Notes: a model not told the origin generated them from the letters alone. Positions 9,033-22,000 are shown, counted from the stretch's first letter. The stretch is DNA of 64,000 nucleotides from Pseudovirgaria hyperparasitica (GCF_010093815.1 NW_022985549.1:2443494-2507493), one strand, 5' to 3'. A program made the numbers and translations.

Positions 9033-10995
9033 GATGGAGAGTGGAGACAGCCATGTGCTCGCTAGCGGACGGGAGAAATGGAAGAATGGAATATTCCATG
9101 CAAATCGGCGTATTCGCCGGGGCTATTAACACGGCAGTAGTAGTAGTACTCGGCGGTGGCATGACGTGGATATAAATGAGGCCGAGAGTACACACACAGC
9201 TGGCGACAAAGGGTGATGCAGCACAACGAGAGACCGAAACCAAGAGACGAAATGAATGAGGCATTGCAGCTATTGAAGAACAAAAAGGAACACGATGAAA
9301 TGGAGATGGCGGTGGACTAAAAAAGGAGGCGAGGAAGCGAAGAAGAAGCGAAGTGTTGAAGCTATTGAAAAAGTGCCGGTCCTGGTCTGGTCTGGCCCTG
9401 TGGGTTTTTGCGGCTCTGGGCATCTCGATTCTGCCGCCTCTCCCCCCCAACTGCACGGACTCGCACGTGTAATGTGTAATGTGTAATGTGTAATGTGTAA
9501 TGTGTAATGTGTAATGTGTAATGTGTAATGTGTAATGTGTAATGTGTAATGTGTAAATGGATCCATGCGTGTGTACAGCATAAAGTTGCCGGCACGACGT
9601 CGCCCAAACAAACGTCTGATGGAGCATGGCCCAGCCCCTTCGTTCATGGATGGTTAGACAGGCGGGGTGGCAGGACCGGCAGGATGCGCCGGCAGCAGTC
9701 TTTTCTTTCAAGCCAGACAGACGATTGACAGACGACAGAGAGGTGGGTGTAGATGTGGATGTGGATGGACGTGGCACAAACCTTGATGTCAACATGGCAC
9801 ACGGAGTCCACGATGGGAGATGTACATATATATATAGATTATAGAAATAGATAGAGACACGGTATGGACGACTGCACTGTCGCAACGCCACGACAACCTA
9901 CACATACACATATAAGCATCTGAATCGATAATGCAATAAGCTACCGAAAGGTTAAGGGGTTAATTAAGGTTAGGAACGAGAACGAGAAGCGAGAGTCAGG
10001 ATAAGGATGATTTGGGCCTGAGGCTGCAACAAGCCAACAAGCGCTCCCTGCTCCCGATAAGAGGGGGAACTGCAGCTGTTACGTCAGCGCAGACTGCAGA
10101 CTGAGTGGCGTATATGTCAGACTGCAGACCGCAGCCTGCACGCACTGTAAACGCCTTATCCGGCGGCAACCTGGAACACAACTGGCGAGTGTTTGTGACC
10201 AATCGCCCCTCCCCAATCCGGCAAGGGCAACAGGGCTTGTTGACGCCCAAAATGATCGGCAGGTACGCGGCTCGCTTGTTAATATATACAAGTAGCGTGT
10301 TCCTATTCCATTCATATCTCTGTCAATACCACTACTAGCTGTCAGTCAGTCAGTCTGTTGGCTTGTGAAAAGGGACAAAGAGATATAGGCATATACTCCC
10401 TCCCTCCCTCGCAGTACATCACAGTCAGACAGTCTGGGTCGCGTATGTATTTATGGATACCGGCGGTGGATACAAGTACCAAGATGACCAAGTGCTGGGT
10501 CTGGTTGTGCATTAATCGCTGCCCCACCTGCAGTATTGGGTGGGTAGTGTCAAGTCTGGCATCTACCCGCTTTACTTCGTCCTTTCCCGTTCCAGCGATC
10601 TTCAATGCCTGGCGCCTGCACTATTTACTATTATACTTCTTCTAGTCGGTCGCGCCTACCTTGCGTGGTGGTTGTTGGTGGTATTAATACAATTATGCCT
10701 CCTTCTCCATCCATCCATTCATGTCCCCCCCTGTCTTGCACTTGTGGTCGTTCGTCCCTTCTATCTTCGGTCTTAACATCCTTCCTTACCACCCTTCCTC
10801 TCACTTTCACTCCGTCGTTCACTCTTTGTCTTCTCCCTCTGGTCCAGTCTCGAGCGTGAAGCATCTTCTCCATCCTTTAATGCTGCCTTGACCTAGAGCC
10901 CGTCGACTTTCCTTACTCTTCTTGCATTGCATCTTACCGGCCACGGCGTTTTTCGTTTCCCTTTTCGATTTCTATATACCCTTTCCCCAGACTGA
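9033..10995. other. Gene-free interval containing a 7-bp minisatellite
   Basis: About 2 kb with no supportable gene. It holds the GTGTAAT array (9467-9556) and, after about 10700, a CT-rich tract that likely belongs to the promoter and 5' leader of the gene starting at 10996. Confidence 0.6.
9467..9556 (+). repeat. Perfect 7-bp tandem repeat (GTGTAAT), 12 copies
   Basis: Twelve uninterrupted copies of GTGTAAT plus a partial thirteenth. Seven is not a multiple of three, so the array is open in several frames, giving apparent HITHYTL-type peptides on the complement that I regard as artefacts. The perfection of the copies suggests recent expansion. Confidence 0.95.
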
Positions 10996-12959
10996 ATGCC
11001 TCAACCGTCACCGCTCGACTCTTGGGGCAGCGCTTGGAAATATGCGTGAGTGCTGCTGCCAGGCAGCAGACTTCCACTTCGTCCTACTCACAGCCCGGCA
11101 GAGTAATCTTCGTTGCCTTACTCGCCGTCGCTGCTGGTACCGGCGGGGGAAGGATGCTCTGGCTCCGACGACGGTTTCATTGCCGACTGACACTCAAGCA
11201 GGCAGACACTGATGTCGTGTAGTAACCGGAGAACGAGGTCCGGTCTCCAACACGATGCCAACGAGTCCACTCCCGCTCCCGCTCCGGCTTTGAGGTCGGA
11301 GGGTGATCTGTTCGGGATAAGAGCACTCGAGGCAGGCTACACTGGAGGCATCGCCCAGTCAAAACCACAGATCACTCAAGAAGAGACCCCCCTATCACCG
11401 GGTCTTTCTCAGCTTTCCTACGTCATGGACTCGCCTCCGCGACGTCCACCACACGCCAGACGTGCTGCTTCGCCAGGGAGCAAGTCACAACTCTCGTTCA
11501 AACTGCAGCCGGCTCCGCGCAAACGAGATGAATCGCCCAATCCACCGCGACCATCCACCGCCAACGGTTCACGATCGGGTACTCCGACCATGTGGTTCCG
11601 TTCGCAGCAGGATGCCTCCGTTCCGAAAAGCTGGTACCTCCCCACTAGCGAAGAGATCTTTGGCAACGGGCCTGTAATCCCGACCTCGAGGCCAAGCACG
11701 AGGACAGAATTGCGCTCTCGAGCCTCCATCAAGTCCACTAAATCTGACCATACGTCGGATTCTTCGAGTAGCCGCGGGCGCGAGAGGCTACAGCCTTCAG
11801 ATGCCGAGCTCAATGGCAGAATCAACCATGCCGTCCCTGCAAACACTATCGCTCCTACCATTGATGACTCGACAACACAACAGTCAACCAGTGCTACCAC
11901 GGCCGCGACGTCTGTCGAGGAATCGCGGACATCGCGGCCCTCTACACCACGCAGCGCTGCACCCGGTTTATCTCTTTTTCCCAAGGTCGACGGATATCGA
12001 AGACCAACCACTCCGCGGACCCCGAAAAGCTTCCAATTCGACCTGGAGTCGGCCGTAGAGAAGAGATCCGTCAAGGAACAATCTCCATCCAAGCCCACAC
12101 CCTCGTCCACTTTGAGGCCTCTCTCCTTTCAGAACGAATCATTTTCTCATACACCGCCACAACCCCAACCCCAACAACACGACTCAGAGAACACTCAACA
12201 AACTGACGATCGCACGCCAAGGCGGCGTGTAGAGTCTCAAATCATAGACAGCTATATCTACTCAAGTATGAACTCATGATTCCATATATTTCGTAGCTAC
12301 TTTTAAATTGAGCTCGACTGACATCTTCTGAAGACATGCGACGTACTTCCTCTCCGAATGGTCACATGACCTGTCATTCCCGCGACGACAGCACGGAAAG
12401 CGCAACCAGTCACTACAGTGACAACACCGTTCGCGATATCCCCCGTGCTCCCTCCACCGCCCCTTGCCTCGAAACACTGAGCATAGCGTCGCTGTCGCCA
12501 TTCGATCCCTTCTTCCCGCTAGAACTCACTCCCCCACTCTCACCCGACGACGACGAAGACGACACTACGATTAAAGGCTCTTCCGCGCCAAACAGACTAT
12601 CTGTACACGCAAACCGCCCTCCCTCGCCCGACCACCTCTCCCCACGGCACCGCCAGTCTCTCTCAGCCTCCACATTCTCATCTTTCAACACGTCCGCATC
12701 GCTGCACGACAGGTCCTATTCGCCCGACCCAGCACTGGAGCCTGTCACGTACGCGAGCGCCAAACAAGCCCGCTTCTCCAAAGAAGCGCCGCGACTCAGC
12801 ATCATCAGGAGGAGCATGACCGCCAGCCCGACGAGTCCGCGGAGTCCTGTCACTAAAATGTCCCACCTGTCCAGTCTGACACCAACACGCGAGGACGACG
12901 GCCCAGATGGCCATGTCTGGCGCACAAACAGTATGAAGATCATTACTGTGTCCGAGTAA
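10996..12959 (+). CDS. Ser/Pro-rich disordered protein of unknown function
   Basis: Three exons (10996-11045, 11223-12265, 12334-12959) give 572 residues. Exon 1 encodes MPQPSPLDSWGSAWKYA and joins across a 177-nt GTGAGT...GTAG intron to NRRTRSGLQHDA. Exon 2 joins exon 3 across a 68-nt GTATGA...GAAG intron. Phases match at both joins. The product is low-complexity, rich in Ser, Pro and Thr, with many SP/TP sites suitable for proline-directed kinases and an acidic patch (DDDEDD) in exon 3. The C-terminus, ending WRTNSMKIITVSE, looks more conserved-like. There is no membrane span or catalytic domain. It could be a cytoskeletal, signalling or nuclear scaffold; I do not recognise the family. Confidence 0.7.
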
Positions 12960-13833
12960 TTCATGACTGGGGGGAAGTCAGTCGTGGATGCACGGTCTCC
13001 CTTTGGTGTATGTGTATATATATGGAAAAACAAAAATCGGGCGTTCTTGGGATGGGCGCAGGTGTGCTTGTATATACCCCCCCCTTGTTGAAATACATGC
13101 CTTGTCTGGCTCAGCCACTTGTCTTGGCTATACTTTTTTTTGGAATTATATCTGAACGAAATTGTGTTATTCGGTCATTACGTGATGACCCGCCCTCCAT
13201 CCTGCACGTACCCTCGCCATGTCTACGGCCTGGCCTGGTCTGATCAGTAGAAGTTTGTGAGACTCAGTTTATAGTGCACCTCTTCAGGGGTGTTGTGAGT
13301 ATGAGTATGGTATATAGCATATCGTATATAGCATGTATATATATATATATACATATGGCATATATATGTATGTAGCACACATCTGCCACGCTCATGTATG
13401 CGACGTACCTATGTATCTATATATACAGCCAGTCGTTCAGAACAGAGAAGGAACAAGGGAGCAAAGAGAGAAAAGGGAGAAAAGGAGGGATTCTGTCCCT
13501 CTCCATTCCATCCCATCTCATCTCTATCTATCCATATATATATATCTCTATGCCATATTCTTAGTCCATCGACAAACTGCCCGACAACACATATTTACAT
13601 GTCTGCACGTCTACACGTACGTACACACTTCTACGCTTGCTGCCTTTTATCTCTCTTTTTCCCATTGTTCCCCCCCTTTTCACTCTTTCCCCCCCCTCCC
13701 CCTTTGCCCCTCTTTTTCCGGCAAAGACCAAACTCAAGTCAACACATGTCAAGCCAGCGACCCCAAGCCAACCCAGCCAAGCAATCCAGCCCAGCACCAT
13801 GCTCAGAAATTGCCCTCGGCAGTTGCCTCGCCA
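12960..13833. other. Spacer with AT microsatellite
   Basis: No gene seen. It contains the TA-rich microsatellite at 13335-13371 and pyrimidine-rich stretches, and separates two converging genes (the disordered protein on plus, CTP synthase on minus), so it holds both 3' ends. Confidence 0.6.
13335..13371. repeat. TA/TATG microsatellite
   Basis: Imperfect AT dinucleotide repeat passing into ATGT units. Confidence 0.8.
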
Positions 13834-15924
13834 TTAACCGCCCTCGGCAGGTGCCTCGCTATCAGCCGCCACGGCAGCAACACCCCTGGTAACCTCCTCC
13901 AGACAGCCCGAACTAGCAGCCACAAAGCCGAGATACGGCCTGCTCGGCTCCAGGACACGGCTCAGGTACTCGGGGTGAAACTGCACGCCGACAAAGTACG
14001 GGTGGTCGGACAGCTCGACAATCTCCATGCGCTCGCCTTTGTCGTCCTTGCCGATGAAGCTGAGGCCAGCGGCCTCGAGGGGCGCGATAAACGCTGGGTT
14101 GACCTCGTATCTGTGCCTGTGGCGCTCGAGCACGGCGGGCTTGTTGGCGTAGAGGGCGCGCAGCTTGCTCCATTCGCTGCCGGGCTGGAAGAGGGTGGGC
14201 TTGAGGCCGAGGCGCATGGTGGCGCCCATGCTGGCCTTGTCGATCTCGGGCATGTACATGATGACCTTGTTTGTTGCGGCGGCGTCGAATTCCTCGCTGG
14301 TCGCGCCGGCGATGCCGCCCATGTTGCGCGCGAATTCGATGACGGCGATTTGCATGCCGAGGCAGATGCCGAGATACGGTGTTTTGTTCTCGCGCGCCCA
14401 TTTCGCGGCTGCGATCATGCCTTCCGTGCCGCGGAGCCCGAAGCCGCCGGGGACGAGGATGCCGTTGGCTGTGCACACGGAGTGCCAGGCTTTGTGGAAC
14501 GCCGCCGGGTCGTGGTCGCGCGTTGGTGCCTCGAGGTGTTCTGAGTCGACCCAGATCAGGTTCAGCTTGCGTTTGCAGCGCATGGCCGAATGCTCGAGAG
14601 ACTTGATGACCGAGAGGTACGAGTCGTGGAGCTCAATGTATTTGCCAACCAAGGCAATGTTGACTTGGTCTAGGAACTGGTCAGGGGCGGCAACGAGGGT
14701 ACGCCACTGTTTCCAGATACCGGCACCCTTCTGCTCGAGTGTTGGCGAGACTTTGATCTCGTCGGTGCGGAGGATGTCGCGGATCAGGGGCAGGAGACCC
14801 TGCTTCTCGAGAAGAACGGGGACTTGGTAGATTGTGGGCATGTCGCGAACGACGACGATCTGCTCGTTTTCAACTTGGCAGAAGCGAGCAATCTTCTCGA
14901 TGGCAGCTTGTTCCAGACCGACTTCGCTACGGCACGCAATCTACCTAGAGGTCAGCGTCAGGACGTCAAAGTCAAATATAAGCAACCTACCAGGTCCGGA
15001 ATGAGACCAGCACTTCGCACGGCCTTGATTGCTTGCTGCGTAGGTTTCGTCTTCTGCTCCCCATGAATGCTAGGCACGTATGAGACGAAGATCTGCAAGA
15101 AGTTGTTCTTGCCAGCTCTCCGCCGCAGCTGGGTCATCGCCTCGACAAAAGGCATGCTCTCGATATCGCCAACAGTTCCACCAAGCTCGATGATACAGAC
15201 ATCCGGCTCCTCGCCCGTATCATCAACAGGGATCCGCGCAACTCTTTCTATCCAGTCTTGGATTGCATCTGTGATGTGCGGAACCACCTGTACGGTCTTG
15301 CCGAGATAGTCACCCCTTCGTTCCCGCTCAATGACATGCTTGTATATCTTGCCGGTGGTGATGTTGTTCTCGCGAGTCAGGGTGATATTGAGATAGCGCT
15401 CATAGTTGCCGAGATCGAGGTCGACTTCGCCGCCGTCGTCCAGAACGAAGACTTCGCCATGTCTGCGCTTGTATGAGTATGGGCTTATAAGCTTCAATCG
15501 AGCCTTTCATGTAATTGCTCACTCTTTAGGGTTCATGGTACCGGCGTCGACATTGAGGTAAGGGTCCACCTTGATTGACGAGACGTGCATGTTTCATCAG
15601 CTTCGCCCAGTTCATGAGTGGATCGGCAGACATATCTTGAGCCCAATGGTCTTCAGCAGCAGGCCTGTCGACGAGGCTGTGACGCGTTCAGGTTAGCCTT
15701 CAGCCTGGACAAGAATGAAGTCTTCTCCATGTCGAGTGCTGCGTATGGAAGCGGTGTATGGAAGCGAGGTGCATGTGCATGGTGTCGCGAATATAGCACG
15801 CGTACCTATGATGCCCTTTCCCACCCCACTGATCACACCTACGAGCCACAGTCAGCTTTCTTCACCGCACTTGGACATGCATAGCAAAGAAACACGTACC
15901 TCCAGAGACCAAAACGTACTTCAT
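13834..15924 (-). CDS. URA7: CTP synthase
   Basis: Six exons (15924-15900, 15838-15806, 15676-15636, 15584-15523, 15462-14991, 14940-13834) give 579 residues, the usual fungal length. The N-terminal ammonia-ligase domain starts [18 protein letters not shown] and has the [16 protein letters not shown] and [18 protein letters not shown] signatures. The C-terminal class I glutamine amidotransferase domain has GICLGMQ (nucleophile Cys) and the catalytic FHPEY segment. It converts UTP, ATP and glutamine to CTP, the limiting step for phospholipid and nucleic-acid precursors, and forms cytosolic filaments in other organisms. The first four exons are tiny (25, 33, 41, 62 nt). Four introns are GT-AG. 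The intron between exons 3 and 4 has AT...AC ends (see separate entry). Identity is certain from sequence motifs. Confidence 0.97.
15585..15635 (-). other. URA7: AT-AC intron in the CTP synthase gene
   Basis: Exon 3 ends ...GGGCTCAAG (G-L-K) and exon 4 starts GTCTCGTCAATCAAG (V-S-S-I-K). In CTP synthases these join directly as GLK-VSSIK, so the protein fixes a phase-0 intron of 51 nt. It begins ATATGTCTGC and ends CATGCAC. The donor equals the common fungal GTATGT with the first base changed to A, and a CTGAT branch-like motif lies about 14 nt before the end. This pattern fits the rare AT-AC introns spliced by the major (U2-type) spliceosome; the U12 consensus ATATCCTT is not present. No GT-AG choice keeps the conserved frame. 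Confidence 0.8.
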
Positions 15925-17623
15925 CTTGGGGCGTATCAACGAGTATATATGCCGATTCTGGCGTCAGCCAGAGGGAAAGAGAGAAGTCCAAAAAAGCCGG
16001 AGCTTCAAGGATTTTTGACAAGCCACTTTCGATGTGGGGCTCGTGACGCGCTAACGAGGTTTCGCGTTTACGGGTGTGGCGCTCAGGCTTCAGCCCTGTC
16101 CAATCAATCACATGTCAATTTTGTGTGTTTGATATCTGTATACACATTGTTACTCTTCTGCTTCACGGCCTGTGTTGCGCCTGACATTAACAACGATGCC
16201 AGTATATCATATCTGGGCGGTTTTGCACTGGATTTCATAGTAAGTCATGTATACAGCCACACAGCAATCGATTCATGTCGTCTCATGACACTAATCTAGA
16301 TGTATGTATGTATGTATGTGGAAGATCATCTCCTTCAAAAACACTGTGTCACGTCCCAGTCCCCGGTCATGCTACTATTCAACACCACCGTACTCGTACG
16401 CTCCGTCTGGTCCATCTCGGCCGGCCCTTAAGACAGCAGTCAAACGATACGTCGCACAGCCGCATCCCACGTGAGTGAGGCTTTGATCCAACAGATGCCT
16501 CAGCAGCTAGCCTTGTCCATGGTCCTGGTAACCTTGCAGATGCAGCTTGTTCTGGAAGCGGTAGCGGCGTAACACAGCGTGTCACGGCAAACCCCCCGGG
16601 CGATGATCGCTGTGATACGGCAACGTCTGGCGAGTCGTTACCTCGCCGATGTCAGCTTCGTACTAGGGGGGGTCCGGTAAGAGGGCGTGCCTGTTGTGGT
16701 GGCCGCGAAACCGGCGACAGAACCTGGTTCTGCAATGGTGCTTTGTTGGAGACACAAGCAACGACCCGTGGACAGGCAGGCATTCGTAGAAAACTGGGAA
16801 ACACTCTAGGGTTAAATAATCGATGCTATTTCGCCCTTGAGACCGGTACCGTGTGCGAGTAGCCGTCACTGCTGGCATGTCGGCGCCGTCATGCTGTCTC
16901 TATATTGCTCGTGCTCTCGCGTGTCCAACGATTCTGCGGCGTTTCATGCATGGGACTGCGTCGAGAACGACTCGTGGGTCCGATACTGCACGTGTATCGT
17001 TTCTCATCATGCATCCAGCTTTGTTTGTATGGCTCCGCAGGCTGCCACGGTAAGGAGAAATGCATGAATGTTTGGAAACGGAAACCTCCAGAAGTCTCAG
17101 TCCGGGCCCTCGCTTCTCGCATTCTCACTCATTCTACTTCAAATGTCGGTGAAGACTTTGAGAACATGCCCTCGTCGATAGATCGCAACGGGTCATTACT
17201 AATGTCGTACCTCTAGATCATACCCCCTCACATAAACCCCGACGGCCAGTTTCCGTCCCTGAGGTAACAACCGCAAATAACGCCGAATCGCGGCTGTTGA
17301 AGACAAACACCAGGAAAATGCATATGCGGATAGCTGAAAGTGTAGACAATAGAGGGCATCGCTCATGGTCGCATGAATTGACGAAAAAAAAAATTAGTCG
17401 CTATTTGGGTACTCGTATTGATCCTGCGATCTCTTGTAGCCTGGCGATATCGGCCACGCCCCGGCCGCATCGCTGCGAGGGATAGTAGGCTTGGGATAAC
17501 AGCTCCGGTCAAAGCCCTAGAGCAGATAGAAAGCCGAGATATGGCACAGGATTGTTGGTTGATGTCTCCTGAAATGACCTTCTTGTGAGATGGAGTATGC
17601 AGGCTTGGTCTCGCCGTTCTATT
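15925..17623. other. Spacer between CTP synthase and velC
   Basis: About 1.7 kb without a convincing gene. The part nearest 15925 must contain the CTP synthase promoter, and the part nearest 17623 the 3' UTR of the velvet gene. A short ATGT microsatellite occurs at about 16300-16320. Confidence 0.55.
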
Positions 17624-19042
17624 TCACCAACCCTTGCGTCGTCGCTTGCCTTCCTCTCCATCATCGTCGTCACTACTATTCGGCGCTCGTTTTCGTGCTA
17701 TCGCTTTGTCGTTGCCTTTCTTGACCTGGATGTTACACCCCTGAAGTTTCAAGGCTCTCGTCAAGGCGCTACTGGAGCGCATTCCGGGGAAGTCCTTGGC
17801 TGTGTAGACTGTGAACACGTCACTGAGCACCTCAGTCAAGACCGGAAAGAAAGTGCCAACTTCAAGATTTGCAGGATCGATCCTCATGAGGACGAATCGC
17901 AGCGTGTACTGTCCATGCGTCCGGCACGAAAGATCTGGAAAGCAGAAGAAACAGCCCTCTACGTCGTGCTCGTCTTTCGCGACGGACGGTGAGGCGACGA
18001 GCTGACCCATCAGTCTTCTAGTTGGCCGCTTCTGATCCTGTAGTAGTGATGTTTGCTCTCGTTCGCCTTGAGGATCCCAGAGTGCGCAATGTAAAACATG
18101 CAAACCGTAGCGGAGCTCGTCGTCCACAGGAATTCCAGTGTTCTTGTCAGTCACTTGAAGCTGTATGATCGGTGGAGGATCGATAACCCTGCGGTCACGT
18201 TCCCCAAACCCACAAGCGCGAGCCGCAAGTGGTTGCTGTCGAACCACCAGCTTGTAATCGTATGAACTACTGCGCGCATCGTGATCAGCATCAACCACTC
18301 TGTTCCTCATCGAGATATATATTTACCTTGGATCCGGAGTAGAGTGAGCTGGCCGTGTTGCTGGTCCAGTAGCTGTTCGCGGTGCAGGTCGAGCCGTAGG
18401 AGGGCGAGGCTCCGAATGAACAGCGGGCGGTCCCGTAGTCGAGGGTGCTGAGCTTGCATGCGAACTAAACGAATTTCGAATCGTATTGTTGGCCGAATTG
18501 TACTGCGACGAATAGCTTGGTGATGGCAGGGCAGAAGGGAAACCAGGAGCCTTCCTTTCTACGGGCGAAACAAAATGAGAATCTACATGCAGATGCCGGG
18601 GGTCGTCCGATCGATATCGCGAGTCGCTCGTGGTCCGTTGTCGCGACACGGGAACATACTCACTGCGTGGAGATACGGCAGCTCCGTAGTGCGAAGATGA
18701 AAAGGCTGGCGGCTGGTAGTGACTAGGAGGTGCTGGTCTCTCGTTTGGATAGGATTGAGCAGTGTAGGGCCGAAGTGAGTGCAGAGGACTCTCACGCGGC
18801 GCATACGGGCTAGGATGTATGCTAGGTAGTTGCGCTTGGGTGATTTGCAGATGCAAATCGGGCCTTGGATGAGGCGGCTCCTGTGTCAATGAAGATAATG
18901 GAGGCAGCGTGCGGCGGTACGGATCATCGTGGAAGACTGGCTGGAAATGCGGAGGATTCTGAGTTTCCGTCATGGCCCAAGTGGTCGAGGGAGGATTGGC
19001 AGCAGTCGGAGGTTGCAGAGCCGAAGGAGGAGGACGGGACAT
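17624..19042 (-). CDS. velC: Velvet-family transcriptional regulator, VelC type
   Basis: Two exons (19042-18327 and 18269-17624) joined by a 57-nt GTAAAT...GCAG intron give 453 residues. Residues 1-240 are Pro/Ser/His-rich and disordered. The velvet domain follows: YDYKLVVRQQP, ARACGFGERDRRVIDPPPIIQL, then GCFFCFPDLSCRTHGQYTLRF and DVFTVYTAKDFPGM. The ARACGFGERDRR and SDVFTVYTAKDFPGM wording is closest to VelC as I remember the family, rather than VelB, VosA or VeA. A basic C-terminus (KRRRKGW) may be a nuclear signal. Velvet proteins dimerise and bind DNA to control development and secondary metabolism; VelC is linked to sexual development in Aspergillus. Family certain, paralogue probable. 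Confidence 0.9.
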
Positions 19043-22000
19043 GCGTATGTTTTATTCGTCCGCAGTATTAATTAGATAAGGACGCAACAGACCGCATTAG
19101 GTGCTCAGTCTCCTGGCCCAGCAGTGGAAGTGTCAGCTTGCGGAACGTCTTTCGTTGTGGTATGGGACGCAAGATGATACAAGAATATCACTATGGCGCC
19201 GGTGAAGCGGGAGTGGATGCAAACCTCGTAGCGGGATGGTGGCGGTCCCGGTGTTTATGGGTGACGGAGGGTGCTCTAGCGAAACGGCGACCAAACAAAG
19301 TATTCCAGATCGGCACTTCTAAGATGACCGGAAAAGAACGGGCCAAAGAGCCTGATAGGTTGAATACTCACGTCTCGGACAAGGTAATCCAGGGTTCAGA
19401 TGAAGATTCCGAGCAACTCAAGTGCAGAATGATCCTCCCTTGACGACAATGCGTCGAGTTGTGGACTCGTAATGGCGGATACGACGAACTGCTGCTATAC
19501 AGGAGCAGTGAGAAGAAAGAAACAGCAGTAGCAGTAGCAGCAGTAGCAGCAGCAGCGGAAGAAGAAGACGAAGATATCAGGCATTCAGAGAGCGAGCGTC
19601 CTTGATAGCAGAAGGTAATTAGATAGCGGTGACTGGTACCAGAGTAGACGAGAGCTATTCTTTCGGGGTTGACGATATAGGCACAAAGACACAAAGCAAG
19701 TGGGGTACGAAGGATGGTCCCGGCGGTTTGTTGGGGGTTGCTGGTCTATAGTTGTTGCTCCTACATGGCCTAATGGCACACATAATGCACTCGCTCAGAT
19801 CACACGCATACTCTAGGTCATTTCCCACACAGAAACCTGCCAAACCCTACACCGAGCTTCGGAGTAGAAGATCGCATCAAGAACTCGGTCCTACCCTCAT
19901 ATGTTGTCCACCTTGTAGGTAAAATCGCCTACAAAAACAAATCCAGGCTCCGGACGACGTGGGGAGCAGAGTGACAAAGCCACTGTTTCAGAGACAGAGA
20001 GGTATGCAGAGCGCAAGAGGACAGTCCCACGGTATATCCCGAGCAAAGGATAATTTGAGAGCAATTAGAAGGTACTGTGGATTAGTGAGCATGTACATGT
20101 AACAGCGTTTGCCGGGCACAAGGGCAGCAGTCAGGGCGGAGCAGAAGCAAGCGACGTAACGTCGACAGTGCGCACATGGCCGGTAACCTGGTAGAGAGGG
20201 ATGGCACAGGCATGAGCGCAGACGGGAGGGTATTAGGTAGGAATTGACATGGCAAAAAAAAAAGGTCAGGACAGAACTCTCTGTTGCTCAAACAGGTGTA
20301 CTCTTCGTATCACTGGCAGATGTGGAGCGAGGGAGAGCAGATTGGTGCGCTTCAGTGGATGCAATCAAAAGCAACAGCGATCCGGGATCCAGGGTAGAAA
20401 AGGCATCTCAGGCCGTTCTAACTAAGAGCAGCAGCCAGATGCAGGATTGGGTCAGGGATGGCCAAGATAGGAGATGCAAGAGGAATTTCACAGGCCACTA
20501 AACCCTACCTAAAAACGTTCTCCCCTAACAGCCTCCTCCGTAAAGCTTACAGGCAGACGGGGCGGAAGCAACCGTGGATAGAAAGGTGGAGTCATCCAGG
20601 GGACAGAACCAGTGTCCGGGCTATGGACGGCGAGCGAGATAGGACTGTGTACTATGTAGGTGGTGCAGGGACTAGAAGCATTAGAGCGAGCATGTTATAT
20701 CATAAACAGCTGGCATTATGGTAGTGGTGTGTAGACGTGGTGTGTAGACATGGCGTGGTATATTATAGTAGTGTATGTGCAATGTATGTACCATGTAGTA
20801 TAGTGTCGTGTACCGTGCAGCAGTTCACTGTCCCATCCATCGCTTTTCTTTTTACCTTTTCTCTGGCTCCGGCTTGCTCCACGCCGAAAGAATGATTGAC
20901 AGTCTAAGAATGATAAACAGACCAACAGACTGACTGACATGATTCACGACTCCTGGTGAACCGCGGCTAAAGGCGATCAGCGGCCTTGCTTCCAGTTCCA
21001 TGGGTTTTCCAGGAGATATGTATGTTGCCTCGCTTTTGGGAGGGTGCCCGCAGATTCGCGTTTAATCATAATCATACATCCATAATACCTCCCCGTGAAT
21101 GTAGCCGCAGGAGAACTCCTCGGCGGGTTTTGCCGCCCATTTTTCTCCTTTTTCCCTGATCGTGGTCCGTCTTTCTTTCAAGATGGTGTTAGTATGGGTC
21201 TTGGTCTGCGTTTGGCGGCAGCTGTTGCGTGCGCGTGTGCCCTGCCTGTGCCCTGTGCCCGCCGCATTCCTGGTTTGCGGGCTCTCTCCACAACGGCCGC
21301 CATGGACCTTGTCTCAAGCCACATAGATGTTAATATCCAGTCATTCTGATAGATTATGCATCAAGACAATAGCGGCCCTTACCCTAACTTACTGCGAGCT
21401 TAGATGGAAAGCATCCTGCCCTTTAATTCACGACCGCTCGCCGCCTGTACGGCCCGATCGTCGTCGCAGTGAACCGTCGCCTCGTGCACGATACGTTACG
21501 GCCGGTTCCCGGGTGCCGTGGCCTAACGATAATCATAATAATGCTGATTCCAACATCCATACCACTGTAAATCGGGCATAGCATTTGATAACTCTGGACG
21601 TGCGCTGTGGGGTAAACTGATCAGATGAATCCTTCTCCTCGAGCACAGGACGGCATAGGCACAGAACGTCCGGCCGACGGTCCGATCAAGCTCGTTCCAA
21701 GGTGCTACGATGCGCATCACGAGCGGCATTGCGTCTTGTAGCGTTCGTTCAGCCCGTCATCATTATGAGATGGTTGCAGACGTAGTGGCCGATCGCCAGT
21801 ACGACACGAAAAGCGGCTGGGAGATGAAGTGCAATGCACGAGCTGGAGCAGCGCCCACAACGCCAACGCCAACGCATCTCGGCACTGGAGGACTAGAGAC
21901 AATTACTACCAGGTAATTCCTAGAGAAAAAGCTTGATGAGAACTAAGATACGTTTCTATCCTTTAGTCTTCCACTTTGAGACACGTTGGGGCTTGGCTGG

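Noticed and set aside
9062-9647. Minus-strand frames with HITHYTL repeats
   Set aside because: They are produced by the 7-bp GTGTAAT array, which is open in several frames; there is no start or domain support.
11022-11222. Short ORF with a hydrophobic stretch between exons 1 and 2 of the disordered-protein gene
   Set aside because: It lies inside the 177-nt intron; the GTGAGT donor and GTAG acceptor join frames on either side better.
13333-14544. Long open frame (about 400 codons) on the plus strand
   Set aside because: It is antisense to CTP synthase exon 6; the minus strand carries the full amidotransferase domain, so this is a shadow of codon bias.
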